Of a DNA stretch of 64,000 nucleotides, positions 16,514 through 23,871 are shown in pieces. Each line of letters begins with the position of its first letter. Within the stretch, counting starts at the first letter, position 1. The notes below the pieces were generated by a model. That model did no database searches, was not told the origin of the DNA, and was given only the letters and a program-made list of their open reading frames with translations. The DNA is taken from contig NZ_JAIVLG010000001.1 of assembly GCF_020524545.1 (NCBI RefSeq), positions 248,001 to 312,000 of the forward strand. The letters run 5' to 3'. Origin of the DNA: Microbacterium paraoxydans. Its GTDB lineage: Bacteria > Actinomycetota > Actinomycetes > Actinomycetales > Microbacteriaceae. The translations under genes were made by a program, and so were the position numbers.

Positions 16514-17298
16514 GCGCCACCGCCCCCGAGTACGTCCCCGGCCACGATCTGCTGAACGGGAAGCGCGTCGTGATCACGGCCGCGGCCGGCGCCGGCATCG
16601 GGCAGGCCGCCGCGATCCGCTGCCTGGAGGAAGGCGCCGCGCTCGTCGTGCTCGGCGACACGCACGCGGGTCGACTCGCCACGACCCAGCAGGAGCTCGG
16701 CGACCGCTTCGGCGCCGACCGTGTGCGCACCGCCGTCTGCGATGTGACGGACGAGGAGCAGATCGCCGCCTTCCTCGACCTGGCCGAAGACGGCGGTCCG
16801 ATCGACGTCATGATCAACAACGCCGGACTCGGCGGATCGGTGTCGATCCTGGATATGACCGACGAGCAGTGGGGAACGGTGCTCGACGTGACCCTCACCG
16901 GCACGTTCCGCTGCATCCGCGCGGTCGGTCGGCGCATGGTGGCAGCCGGCACCGCCGGGATCATCGTGAACAACGCCTCCGTGATCGGCTGGCGCGCACA
17001 GGTCGAGCAGGCGCACTACGCCGCGGCGAAGGCCGGAGTGATGGCGCTCACCCGCAGCGCCGCGATGGATCTCGCCCCGCACGGCATCCGCGTCAACGCG
17101 GTCTCGCCGAGCCTGGCGATGCATCCGTTCCTCGAGAAGGTCACCTCGCCCGAGCTGCTCGAGCAGCTCAAGGCCCGTGAGGCGTTCGGGCGCGCGGCAG
17201 AACCCTGGGAGGTCGCCAACGTCATGGTGTTCCTCGCCAGCGCATACTCCTCCTATATGACCGGCGAGGTCGTCGCCGTCAGCAGTCAGCACGCGTGA
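16510..17298 (+). CDS. ipdF: SDR, IpdF-like 5-hydroxy-HIC-CoA dehydrogenase
   Basis: 262 residues, the same length as M. tuberculosis IpdF. It starts with GHDLLNGKRVVITAAAGAGIG and has NNAGLGG, IIVNNASVIGWRAQ, YAAAK and the C-terminal AFGRAAEPWEVA and SYMTGEVVAVSSQH, all of which I recognise from IpdF. IpdF oxidises the ring hydroxyl of 5-OH-HIC-CoA to HIEC-CoA, ahead of EchA20 ring opening. It overlaps fadE30 upstream and is followed 20 bases later by fadA6. This is one of the firmest assignments in the island. Confidence 0.9.
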   Translation: MSATAPEYVPGHDLLNGKRVVITAAAGAGIGQAAAIRCLEEGAALVVLGDTHAGRLATTQQELGDRFGADRVRTAVCDVTDEEQIAAFLDLAEDGGPIDVMINNAGLGGSVSILDMTDEQWGTVLDVTLTGTFRCIRAVGRRMVAAGTAGIIVNNASVIGWRAQVEQAHYAAAKAGVMALTRSAAMDLAPHGIRVNAVSPSLAMHPFLEKVTSPELLEQLKAREAFGRAAEPWEVANVMVFLASAYSSYMTGEVVAVSSQHA

Positions 17299-17318
17299 GT
17301 TCAGAGAGAAGGAAGAAC

Positions 17319-18470
17319 ATGGCAGAGGCATACATCGTCGATGCGGTCCGCTCGCCCGTCGGCAAGCGCGGCGGCTCGCTCTCGGGCATCCACCCGGCCG
17401 ACCTCGGTGCGCACAGTCTGAAGGCGCTGGTCGAGCGCACCGGTATCGACCCCGGCGCTCTCGACGACGTGATCATCGGCGCGACCGACACGATCGGCGG
17501 ACAGGCGGGCAACGTCGGCCGCTCAGCCGTCCTGGTGGCGGGTTTCCCCGAGCACGTGCCGGGCGTCACGATCGACCGGCAGTGCGGGTCGAGCCAGCAG
17601 GCCGTCCACTTCGCGGCGCAGGCGGTCATGAGCGGCACCAACGACCTGGTGATCGCGGGCGGATTGCAGAACATGTCGCAGCTGCCGATCTCGTCGGCCA
17701 TGGTCGCGGGGGAGGCGTACGGCTTCACGACGCCCTTCGCCGAGTCGCCCGGGTGGCAGGCCCGCTACCCCGACCAGGAGATCTCGCAGTTCGTCGGCGC
17801 GGAGATGATCGCCGAGAAGTGGGACATCACGCGCGAGGAGATGGAGCAGTTCGCGCTCGAGAGCCACCGGCGCGCGGCGTTGGCCCAGGACGAGGGGCGC
17901 TTCGCGAACGAGATCGTGCCGCTGAACGGCCTCGACCACGATGAGGGCGTGCGCCGCGACACCTCGCTGGAGCGCATGGCGGGGCTCGCGACCCTGACCC
18001 CGGGCGGGCGGCTGACCGCGGCCGTGGCCTCGCAGATCAGCGACGCCTCCAGCGCGGTGCTGGTCGCGAGCGCGCAGGCTGTGAAGGACCACGGACTCAC
18101 GCCCCGGGCCCGCATCCACCACCTGTCGGTGCGCGGGGACAGCCCGGTTTTCATGCTCACCGCCCCGATCCCCGCGACTCACTACGCCATGGAGCGTTCA
18201 GGCATGAGCCTCGACGACATCGACCTGTTCGAGGTCAACGAGGCCTTCGCCTCGGTCGTGCTCGCCTGGCTGCGGGAGACCGGGGTGCCGCGCGAGAAGC
18301 TCAACGTCAACGGCGGTGGCATCGCGCTGGGGCACCCGATCGGTGCGACCGGAACGCGGCTCATGACCACGCTGTTGAACGAGCTGGAGCGCACCGGCGG
18401 ACGCTACGGCATGCAGGTCATGTGCGAGGGCGGAGGCCTGGCGAACGCCACGATCATCGAGCGGCTCTGA
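17319..18470 (+). CDS. fadA6: thiolase, FadA6-like
   Basis: 383-residue thiolase (mycobacterial FadA6 386). C89 in RQCGSSQQA is the nucleophile; NEAFAS, GGGIALGHPIGATG and CEGGGLA supply the Asn, His and second Cys. FadA6 is the thiolase of the HIP pathway, cleaving the opened-ring keto-acyl-CoA. ATG 17319 has AGAAGGA at proper spacing; an upstream in-frame start at 17295 overlapping ipdF is less likely. The gene ends in a strong palindrome before convergent ipdC. Confidence 0.88.
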   Translation: MAEAYIVDAVRSPVGKRGGSLSGIHPADLGAHSLKALVERTGIDPGALDDVIIGATDTIGGQAGNVGRSAVLVAGFPEHVPGVTIDRQCGSSQQAVHFAAQAVMSGTNDLVIAGGLQNMSQLPISSAMVAGEAYGFTTPFAESPGWQARYPDQEISQFVGAEMIAEKWDITREEMEQFALESHRRAALAQDEGRFANEIVPLNGLDHDEGVRRDTSLERMAGLATLTPGGRLTAAVASQISDASSAVLVASAQAVKDHGLTPRARIHHLSVRGDSPVFMLTAPIPATHYAMERSGMSLDDIDLFEVNEAFASVVLAWLRETGVPREKLNVNGGGIALGHPIGATGTRLMTTLLNELERTGGRYGMQVMCEGGGLANATIIERL

Positions 18471-18477
18471 GGGCTCG

Positions 18478-18557
18478 CCGAGACCCCCGGATACCGTCGA
18501 GACCCCGCCCTGCTGACGTCAGCACGGCGGGGTCTCGACGGCAAAGGGGGGTCTCGG
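18478..18557. terminator. nested palindrome / bidirectional terminator
   Basis: The inner element 18494-18541 is a 48-bp palindrome with a single mismatched pair: perfect 16-nt arms (CCGTCGAGACCCCGCC) around the perfect 14-mer TGCTGACGTCAGCA. Outer perfect 11-nt arms CCGAGACCCCC (18478) and GGGGGTCTCGG (18547) extend it. It lies between convergent fadA6 and ipdC. Confidence 0.75.
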
Positions 18558-18584
18558 GGAGATCAGACGAGGCGAGACGGGGCG

Positions 18585-19658
18585 TCAGGGCAGGAGGCAG
18601 GAGGCGGCGGCGCGGAGGTGCTCCGCGGCATCGCGCACCACGCGATCGACGAGCTCCTCACAGCTGGGCAGGTCGTCGATCATGCCGACCACCTGGCCCG
18701 CCGCGAGCATTCCCGCCTGGGTGTCACCGTCGACGAGGCCGGCTTTCAGGAGCATCGGGGTGTTGGCGGCGAGGGTCATCTGCGTCCAGGAGCGCCCCGT
18801 CGCCTTCTTCATCGAGACGGCGTCCTTGACCAGCTGCGGCCAGCTCAGCCCGGACAGCTTCTTGAACTCGAGCGAGCGGCGCAGCGTCGGGCCGAGTCGG
18901 GAGAGCCCGCCCCTGCCCTCGAGGCCCTCGACGAACTCTGTGCGCAGCAGCCGGTGCGGCATGCCGTCGGCCTTCGTGGTCACGACCGTGCCGTCCAGTC
19001 CGAAACCGAGGTAGCGCTGCTTGATCGCCTCCGGCACGGCACTGTCGCTCGTGAGCAGGAACCGCGTTCCCATCCCGACGCCCGCGGCACCGTAGGCGAG
19101 CGCGGCGGCGAGGCCTCGGCCGTCGTGGAAACCACCGGCCGCGATGACCGGGATGTCGACTGCGGCGACGACGGAGGGCAGCAGGATCGAGGTGGGCACG
19201 GCGCCGGTGTGCCCACCGCCCTCACCGCCCTGCACCATCACTGCATCCGCGCCCCAGGCGGCGACCTTCTCGGCATGACGCACCGCACCGATCGAGGGGA
19301 TGACCACCACGTCGTTCTCCTTGAGGCGCTCGATGAGTTCGCGACGGGGAGCGAGGGCGAAGCTCGCCACCTTGACACCGTGACGGATCAGCAGCTCGAC
19401 GCGCTCGGCGGCGTCGCCCGCGTCCGCTCGCAGGTTCACCCCGAACGGGCGGTCGGTGCGCTCGGTGACCTCGACGATCTGTCGTTCGAGCTCGTCGTAC
19501 GTCATGGTCGCCGACGCCAGGATTCCGAGAGCGCCGGCCTGCGCCGTGGCGGTGACCAGACGAGCACCGGCGACCCAGCCCATGCCGGTCTGCACGATCG
19601 GATGGTCGACGCCCGTGAGTCGGGTCAGGGGTGTGGCCAGCTGCGGGGGCGTGGTCAT
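18585..19658 (-). CDS. ipdC: nitronate-monooxygenase-type flavoprotein, IpdC-like
   Basis: 357-residue FMN TIM-barrel protein of the nitronate monooxygenase/2-nitropropane dioxygenase family. VQTGMGWVAGARL starts the barrel, GGEGGGHTG binds the phosphate region, and AAGGFHDGRGLAAALAYGA is the later FMN loop. IpdC is a flavin-dependent reductase needed with IpdAB for the last ring. The gene order echA20-ipdA-ipdB-ipdC is identical to Rv3550-Rv3553, which supports this over a nitroalkane role. ATG overlaps the ipdB stop. Confidence 0.88.
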   Translation of the reverse strand: MTTPPQLATPLTRLTGVDHPIVQTGMGWVAGARLVTATAQAGALGILASATMTYDELERQIVEVTERTDRPFGVNLRADAGDAAERVELLIRHGVKVASFALAPRRELIERLKENDVVVIPSIGAVRHAEKVAAWGADAVMVQGGEGGGHTGAVPTSILLPSVVAAVDIPVIAAGGFHDGRGLAAALAYGAAGVGMGTRFLLTSDSAVPEAIKQRYLGFGLDGTVVTTKADGMPHRLLRTEFVEGLEGRGGLSRLGPTLRRSLEFKKLSGLSWPQLVKDAVSMKKATGRSWTQMTLAANTPMLLKAGLVDGDTQAGMLAAGQVVGMIDDLPSCEELVDRVVRDAAEHLRAAASCLLP

Positions 19659-20404
19659 GATGCGGTCACCTCTCGGTCGCGGAGTCCGCGCGGATCCAGA
19701 CGCTCGCGCACGAGCGTGAGCTCCTCGTCGGTGGGGAGCCGGGTCTCAGAGACCGCGGCAGGGATGTGCAGGTCGAAACCGGTGGCCGTGGTGACCTGAT
19801 CGAGCGTCACACCGGGGTGGAGGCTCACGAGTGCGAGGCTGCCGTCCGGGCCGGTGAAATCGAGCACCGCCAGGTCGGTGACGATGCGCCGAAGGTCCTG
19901 GAAGCGGTCTGCTCCGGCGGCCCGTGCCCGGGACGGGCCGACTCCCGTGACCACATCGACCCGCTCCACGAACACCCGGGGGCTGTGCCGCGCGATCCAG
20001 TAGCTGGTGGCGTGGCTGACCGTGTTCGTCGCGGCGGCGCGAGCGCCCAGCAGCTGCCGGAGGGGGCGGTCGCGCTCGCCGATCGCGGACAGGTTCTGGT
20101 CGCCATGCCGGTCGATCTGGGCTGCTCCCATGACCACGTGGCGGCGGCCTCGGGCGATCATCTCGAACAGGCGCGCATAGGGGAGGGGGGCCTCCGGCGC
20201 GTCGAACGGCTCGTCCACGGCGGGGGTGTCGGCGTACAGCGTGGCCTCGCCGTCGCTGAGCAGCAGCTCGGGGGCGTGCGTGAGTCGCGCCAGCCGGGCA
20301 CCGATCGTCGGGACAGTGCCGACGGCGCTGGCGAGGATGGTGCCGGCACCACGGAACAGATCGCTGCAGGCCGCGACGGCGACCTCGGCGCGGGTGGCGG
20401 TCAT
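19655..20404 (-). CDS. ipdB: CoA-transferase beta subunit, IpdB-like (copy 2)
   Basis: 249 residues, as for mycobacterial IpdB (250). It shares MGAAQIDRHGDQNLSAIG and SYWIARHSPRVFVERVD with copy 1 and ends RLDPRGLRDREV. It lies in the syntenic operon with ipdA, ipdC and echA20, overlapping both partners by four bases, and should form the IpdAB hetero-oligomer. Overall it has diverged visibly from copy 1; which pair cleaves COCHEA-CoA is open. Confidence 0.86.
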   Translation of the reverse strand: MTATRAEVAVAACSDLFRGAGTILASAVGTVPTIGARLARLTHAPELLLSDGEATLYADTPAVDEPFDAPEAPLPYARLFEMIARGRRHVVMGAAQIDRHGDQNLSAIGERDRPLRQLLGARAAATNTVSHATSYWIARHSPRVFVERVDVVTGVGPSRARAAGADRFQDLRRIVTDLAVLDFTGPDGSLALVSLHPGVTLDQVTTATGFDLHIPAAVSETRLPTDEELTLVRERLDPRGLRDREVTAS

Positions 20405-21267
20405 GCGATCTGCTCCGCGTGGAAGGCGGTGACGGTCGCGCGGTAGGTCTCGTCGTCGACGTCGAGGAACCGGGCACGGAACGCGGCCCAGGCGTCGGGT
20501 GACGCGGCGGCCTCGACGTACGCCCGCTGCAGCCGCTCGTCGCGGGAAGAATGCGGAGGGTGGGCCGTGAACCCGGCGCCGCCCGGCGCCACGACGATCG
20601 CGTCCGTGAGCGTGGGATCGAGGACGGACGCCGTGGGTCCGGCACCGGCGAGGAGCTCGGCCGCATCGACCAGGGCTTCCACGCTCACGACGGTGCGGGC
20701 TGCGGCGCCCGCGAACAGGTCGTCGAAGTAGAGGTCGGGGCCGAGGCAGACCGTCGTCCCCGCGGCGTCCGCGCGGTCGAGATGCAGCAGCGCGAGGTCG
20801 AGCGGCACCGCGGGCATCGCGACGAGCACCTCCGCATCGGCGTAGGGCGAGGTGATCGTGCGGACCTCCGGGTTGCGGGTCACGGCGTCGGAGCCCGCGC
20901 CGGACCGGGTGACCTCGAAGGGGAGTCTGCGCGATGCCGCACGGAGCCCGGCGATGAGCATCCCTTCGTCGTACTCGATGTTGCGCACGGCGCCCGACCG
21001 GCGCGCGGCCGCGAAGTGCGGATCGATCGCGATGCTGTCCAGCGACACGAACCCCTGAACGATCTCGGCGGCCTGTCCGGTGGCGCACAGGATGCCGACG
21101 TCGGGGCCGCCGAAGCTGACGATGCGCAGCCCGCGTGCGCCGGACCGCACGATCTGTCGTACCAGGGCCATCGGCTTGCGACGGGAGCCCCATCCGCCGA
21201 TCCCGATCGTCATGTCGTCGTGGATCAGCGATGCGACCTCCGCGGGAGAGGAGGCCACGACGCTCAT
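20401..21267 (-). CDS. ipdA: CoA-transferase alpha subunit, IpdA-like (copy 2)
   Basis: 288 residues, the same length as copy 1. It shares MTIGIGGWGSRRKPMALVR, GFVSLDS, PYFDDLF-like YFDDLF and EYDEGM with Glu101. It differs in the C-terminal half: copy 1 has GAHFTTCAPDYERDE where this copy has GAGFTAHPPHSSRDE, and the FLPIRAGLGS segment is FEVTRSGAGS here. Such changes near the expected CoA/substrate pocket suggest a different acyl chain. Start overlaps the echA20 stop. Confidence 0.86.
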   Translation of the reverse strand: MSVVASSPAEVASLIHDDMTIGIGGWGSRRKPMALVRQIVRSGARGLRIVSFGGPDVGILCATGQAAEIVQGFVSLDSIAIDPHFAAARRSGAVRNIEYDEGMLIAGLRAASRRLPFEVTRSGAGSDAVTRNPEVRTITSPYADAEVLVAMPAVPLDLALLHLDRADAAGTTVCLGPDLYFDDLFAGAAARTVVSVEALVDAAELLAGAGPTASVLDPTLTDAIVVAPGGAGFTAHPPHSSRDERLQRAYVEAAASPDAWAAFRARFLDVDDETYRATVTAFHAEQIA

Positions 21268-22022
21268 GTCGAGAGGTTCTCGCCGGTGGCGACGAAGGCG
21301 TCGCGATGCTGGTCGGCGACGCCGGCGAGGTTGAGCTCGAACGTGAAGCCCTGCTCGAACCGGTAGCTGCGGTTGACGTCGATCGGGTCGATGCCGTTCA
21401 AGGCCTCCTTGGCCGCCCGGATCACGCGCGGATCCTTGGCGGCGATCTCCTCGGCGATCGCGAGTGCGGTGGCGTCGAGCTCGGAGCGCGGGACGACCGC
21501 CGTCACCGACCCGAACTCCTCCAGTCGTCGCGCCGTGACGGTGCGACTCGTGTAGTACATCGAGCGCAGCATGTGCTGCGGAACGAGCCGCGACAGATGG
21601 GTCGCTGCGCCGAGAGCGCCACGGTCGACCTCGGGGACGCCGAAGGTCGCGTCCTCCGAGGCGACGATCACATCGCTGTTGCCGACGAGCCCGACCCCGC
21701 CGCCCAGGCAGAAGCCGTTGACCGCCGCGATCACGGGAACCGCGCACTCGTAGATCGCCTTGAAGGCCTCATAGCACCCGCGGTTCGCGCCGAGGATGCC
21801 CGAGAAGCCTTCGATGCGCTGCATCTCCTTGATGTCGACGCCCGCGTTGAAGCCTCGTCCCTCCGCGCGCAGCACCACGACGCGTGTCTCGGAATCGGTC
21901 GTGGCCTCGCGCATCGCCGCGGCGAGATCGAACCACCCGGCGACGGGCAGCGCGTTCACCGGCGGATAGTTCATCGTGACGGTGCGGACACCAGCAGGAT
22001 GCAGGGTGGAAGTGATCGTCAT
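21264..22022 (-). CDS. echA20: crotonase-family hydrolase, EchA20-like
   Basis: 252-residue crotonase-fold protein. Oxyanion loops are GRGFNAGVDIKEM and NGFCLGGGVGLVGNSD. The first hydratase Glu is Gly (GGGVGL) while the second acidic site GVPEVDRGALG is kept. EchA20 (247 residues) opens the five-membered ring of HIEC-CoA hydrolytically rather than hydrating an enoyl-CoA. It is the lead gene of the echA20-ipdA-ipdB-ipdC operon, with an SDR on the opposite strand as in M. tuberculosis (Rv3548c/Rv3549c). Confidence 0.88.
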   Translation of the reverse strand: MTITSTLHPAGVRTVTMNYPPVNALPVAGWFDLAAAMREATTDSETRVVVLRAEGRGFNAGVDIKEMQRIEGFSGILGANRGCYEAFKAIYECAVPVIAAVNGFCLGGGVGLVGNSDVIVASEDATFGVPEVDRGALGAATHLSRLVPQHMLRSMYYTSRTVTARRLEEFGSVTAVVPRSELDATALAIAEEIAAKDPRVIRAAKEALNGIDPIDVNRSYRFEQGFTFELNLAGVADQHRDAFVATGENLST

Positions 22023-22057
22023 CGGACACCTAACCTAACGTTTGCTCAAGGAACCCT

Positions 22058-22071
22058 AGCACTTGCTTGGT
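22058..22071. promoter_or_regulatory. KstR2-like operator, echA20 promoter side
   Basis: AGCACTTGCTTGGT has two mismatches to AnCAAGnnCTTGnT. It lies 36 bases upstream of echA20. An even weaker relative, AACGTTTGCTCAAG, is seen at 22037-22050. Together with the site at 22104 it makes this the only promoter region with two clear boxes. Confidence 0.62.
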
Positions 22072-22103
22072 TGACGTCGTAACCCCTTGCGGGCATTTGC
22101 CCT

Positions 22104-22117
22104 AGCAATTGCTTGGT
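22104..22117. promoter_or_regulatory. KstR2-like operator, SDR promoter side
   Basis: AGCAATTGCTTGGT has one mismatch to AnCAAGnnCTTGnT. It lies 73 bases upstream of the SDR at 22190 and shares CCTAGCA-TTGCTTGGTTG with the box at 22058, 46 bases away. Confidence 0.75.
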
Positions 22118-22189
22118 TGGTAAGATCCTCTGCATCCACCGCTCCCAGGGCGGTCCGCAACAGCCACAGTCTCAAAGGAGAGTCGACCC

Positions 22190-23092
22190 ATGGCAGGAAT
22201 CCTCGAAGGTCGCGTCGCCATCGTCACGGGGGCGGGGCGCGGTCTCGGCCGGGAGCACGCTCTCGAACTCGCTCGGCAGGGCGCTGCGGTCGTGGTCAAC
22301 GACCTCGGCACCACCCTCGACGGCGCGGGAGTCTCGGTCGGTCCTGCCCAGGAGGTCGTGGAGATCATCCGGGCGGCCGGCGGCGAGGCCGTGGCCAATG
22401 GCGCCGACATCGCCGACTTCGCACAGGCCGCCGAGCTCGTGGACCAGGCCGTCTCCGCCTTCGGCCGCCTCGACGTCCTCGTCAACAACGCCGGCTTCGT
22501 CCGTGACCGAATGCTCGTCAACGCCGGTGAGGATGAATGGGACGCCGTCATCCGCGTGCATCTGAAGGGCCACTTCGCCCCGCTTCGCCACGCGAGCGCA
22601 TACTGGCGCGCGGAGTCGAAGGCCGGGCGCCAGCCCCTCGCCCGCGTCATCAACACCTCCTCCGGAGCAGGTCTGCAGGGCAGCATCGGGCAGGCGGCGT
22701 ACTCGGCTGCCAAGGGCGGCATCGCCTCGCTCACCCTCGTCGCCGCCGCTGAACTCGGACGCTACGGTGTCGCGGTCAACGCGATCGCCCCCTCCGCGCG
22801 CACCCGCATGACCGAGGGGCCCTTCGCCGATGCGATGGCTGCGCCGGAGGGCGGCTTCGACCGGATGGACCCGGCGAACGTCTCACCGGTGGTGGCGTGG
22901 CTCGCGAGCGCCGACTGCACGATCAGCGGACGCGTGCTGGAGGTGGAAGGCGGTCGCCTCTGTCTCGAAGACGGGTGGCGGCACGGCGCGGTCCGCGAGC
23001 TCGATCGTCGCTGGTCGGCGGTCGAAGTCGGCGACGCCGTCCGCGCGCTGGTCTCCGAAGGCGACGCCCCCGAGCCGGTGTACGGCGCATGA
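22190..23092 (+). CDS. SDR family oxidoreductase (Rv3548c-like)
   Basis: 300-residue SDR with TGAGRGLGREHALELARQGA, an inserted acidic loop (NDLGTTLDGAG) typical of the MFE-2-like group, NNAGFVRDRM, and active-site NTSSGAG and YSAAK. It is longer than the other SDRs here because of a C-terminal tail. The divergent pairing with echA20 mirrors M. tuberculosis, where SDR genes Rv3548c/Rv3549c face Rv3550. Probably a 3-hydroxyacyl-CoA or ring-alcohol dehydrogenase. AAAGGAGAG precedes ATG 22190; the stop overlaps the MaoC gene. Confidence 0.88.
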   Translation: MAGILEGRVAIVTGAGRGLGREHALELARQGAAVVVNDLGTTLDGAGVSVGPAQEVVEIIRAAGGEAVANGADIADFAQAAELVDQAVSAFGRLDVLVNNAGFVRDRMLVNAGEDEWDAVIRVHLKGHFAPLRHASAYWRAESKAGRQPLARVINTSSGAGLQGSIGQAAYSAAKGGIASLTLVAAAELGRYGVAVNAIAPSARTRMTEGPFADAMAAPEGGFDRMDPANVSPVVAWLASADCTISGRVLEVEGGRLCLEDGWRHGAVRELDRRWSAVEVGDAVRALVSEGDAPEPVYGA

Positions 23093-23871
23093 GCGCGGCG
23101 GAGTGGGCGGGGCGCGACCTCGGCGAGCGGACCGTCGGCTATGACGAGAAGGACGCCATCCTCTACGCGCTCGCCGTGGGGGCAGCGGCCACCGACCTCG
23201 ATCTCGTGTTCGAGGACCGGCTGCGGGTGCTGCCGACCTTCGGCCTCACGCTCGCGCAGTGGGCCCCCGATGTGCTCGCGGCGGCCGGGGCGTTCGACGA
23301 CCGCGCCGTGCACGGCTCGCAGACGCTCGAGGTGCACCGGCCGCTGGCCCGTGCGGGTGAGCTGCGGCTCTCGGCCCATGTGGGGGAGGTGTGGGACAAG
23401 GGCTCGGCGGCGATCTTCGATGTGATCGTCGAGTGCGACGAGTTCACGGCGACCTGGTCGCTGTTCGCCCCAGGAGCCGGCGGCTTCGGCGGGGAGCGCG
23501 GACCCGCGCGACCGGTGCCCGCCGATCGGCCGGTGGGCACCCGAGCCGTCGTGCGGACCTTCCCGACACAGGCGGCTCTGTACCGCTTGACCGGAGACCG
23601 CCACCACATCCACATCGACCCGGAGGCGTCGGCCCGCATCGGGCAGCCGATCCCGATCCTGCAGGGGCTGTGCACACTCGCGGCGACCACGCTGGTGCTG
23701 GCGAAGGAGCAGGGGGCGCATCCGGCGGATCTGACCGCGCTGCAGGGTCGCTTCAGCGGACCGGTGATCCCCGGCGACGCGCTCGAGGTCGAGGCCTGGT
23801 CCGACGGCGCCTTCGAGCTGCGACACGAGGCGGCATCCGTGATCTCCGACGGTCGGGCGGTGTTCGCATGA
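23089..23871 (+). CDS. MaoC-like double-hotdog enoyl-CoA hydratase
   Basis: 260 residues, the size of two fused hotdog domains. The C-terminal domain carries the hydratase-2 motif YRLTGDRHHIHIDPEASARIG with catalytic Asp and His. The N-terminal domain (residues 15-130) is the degenerate partner. It hydrates 2-enoyl-CoA to the (3R)-hydroxyacyl-CoA, which pairs naturally with the MFE-2-type SDR just upstream. Overlaps both neighbours by four bases, so the three genes from 22190 to 24785 form one operon. Confidence 0.9.
   Translation: MSAAEWAGRDLGERTVGYDEKDAILYALAVGAAATDLDLVFEDRLRVLPTFGLTLAQWAPDVLAAAGAFDDRAVHGSQTLEVHRPLARAGELRLSAHVGEVWDKGSAAIFDVIVECDEFTATWSLFAPGAGGFGGERGPARPVPADRPVGTRAVVRTFPTQAALYRLTGDRHHIHIDPEASARIGQPIPILQGLCTLAATTLVLAKEQGAHPADLTALQGRFSGPVIPGDALEVEAWSDGAFELRHEAASVISDGRAVFA

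Noticed and set aside
18585..19658. Nitronate monooxygenase for nitroalkanes
   Set aside because: The family label fits, but the exact echA20-ipdA-ipdB order upstream makes IpdC the better call.
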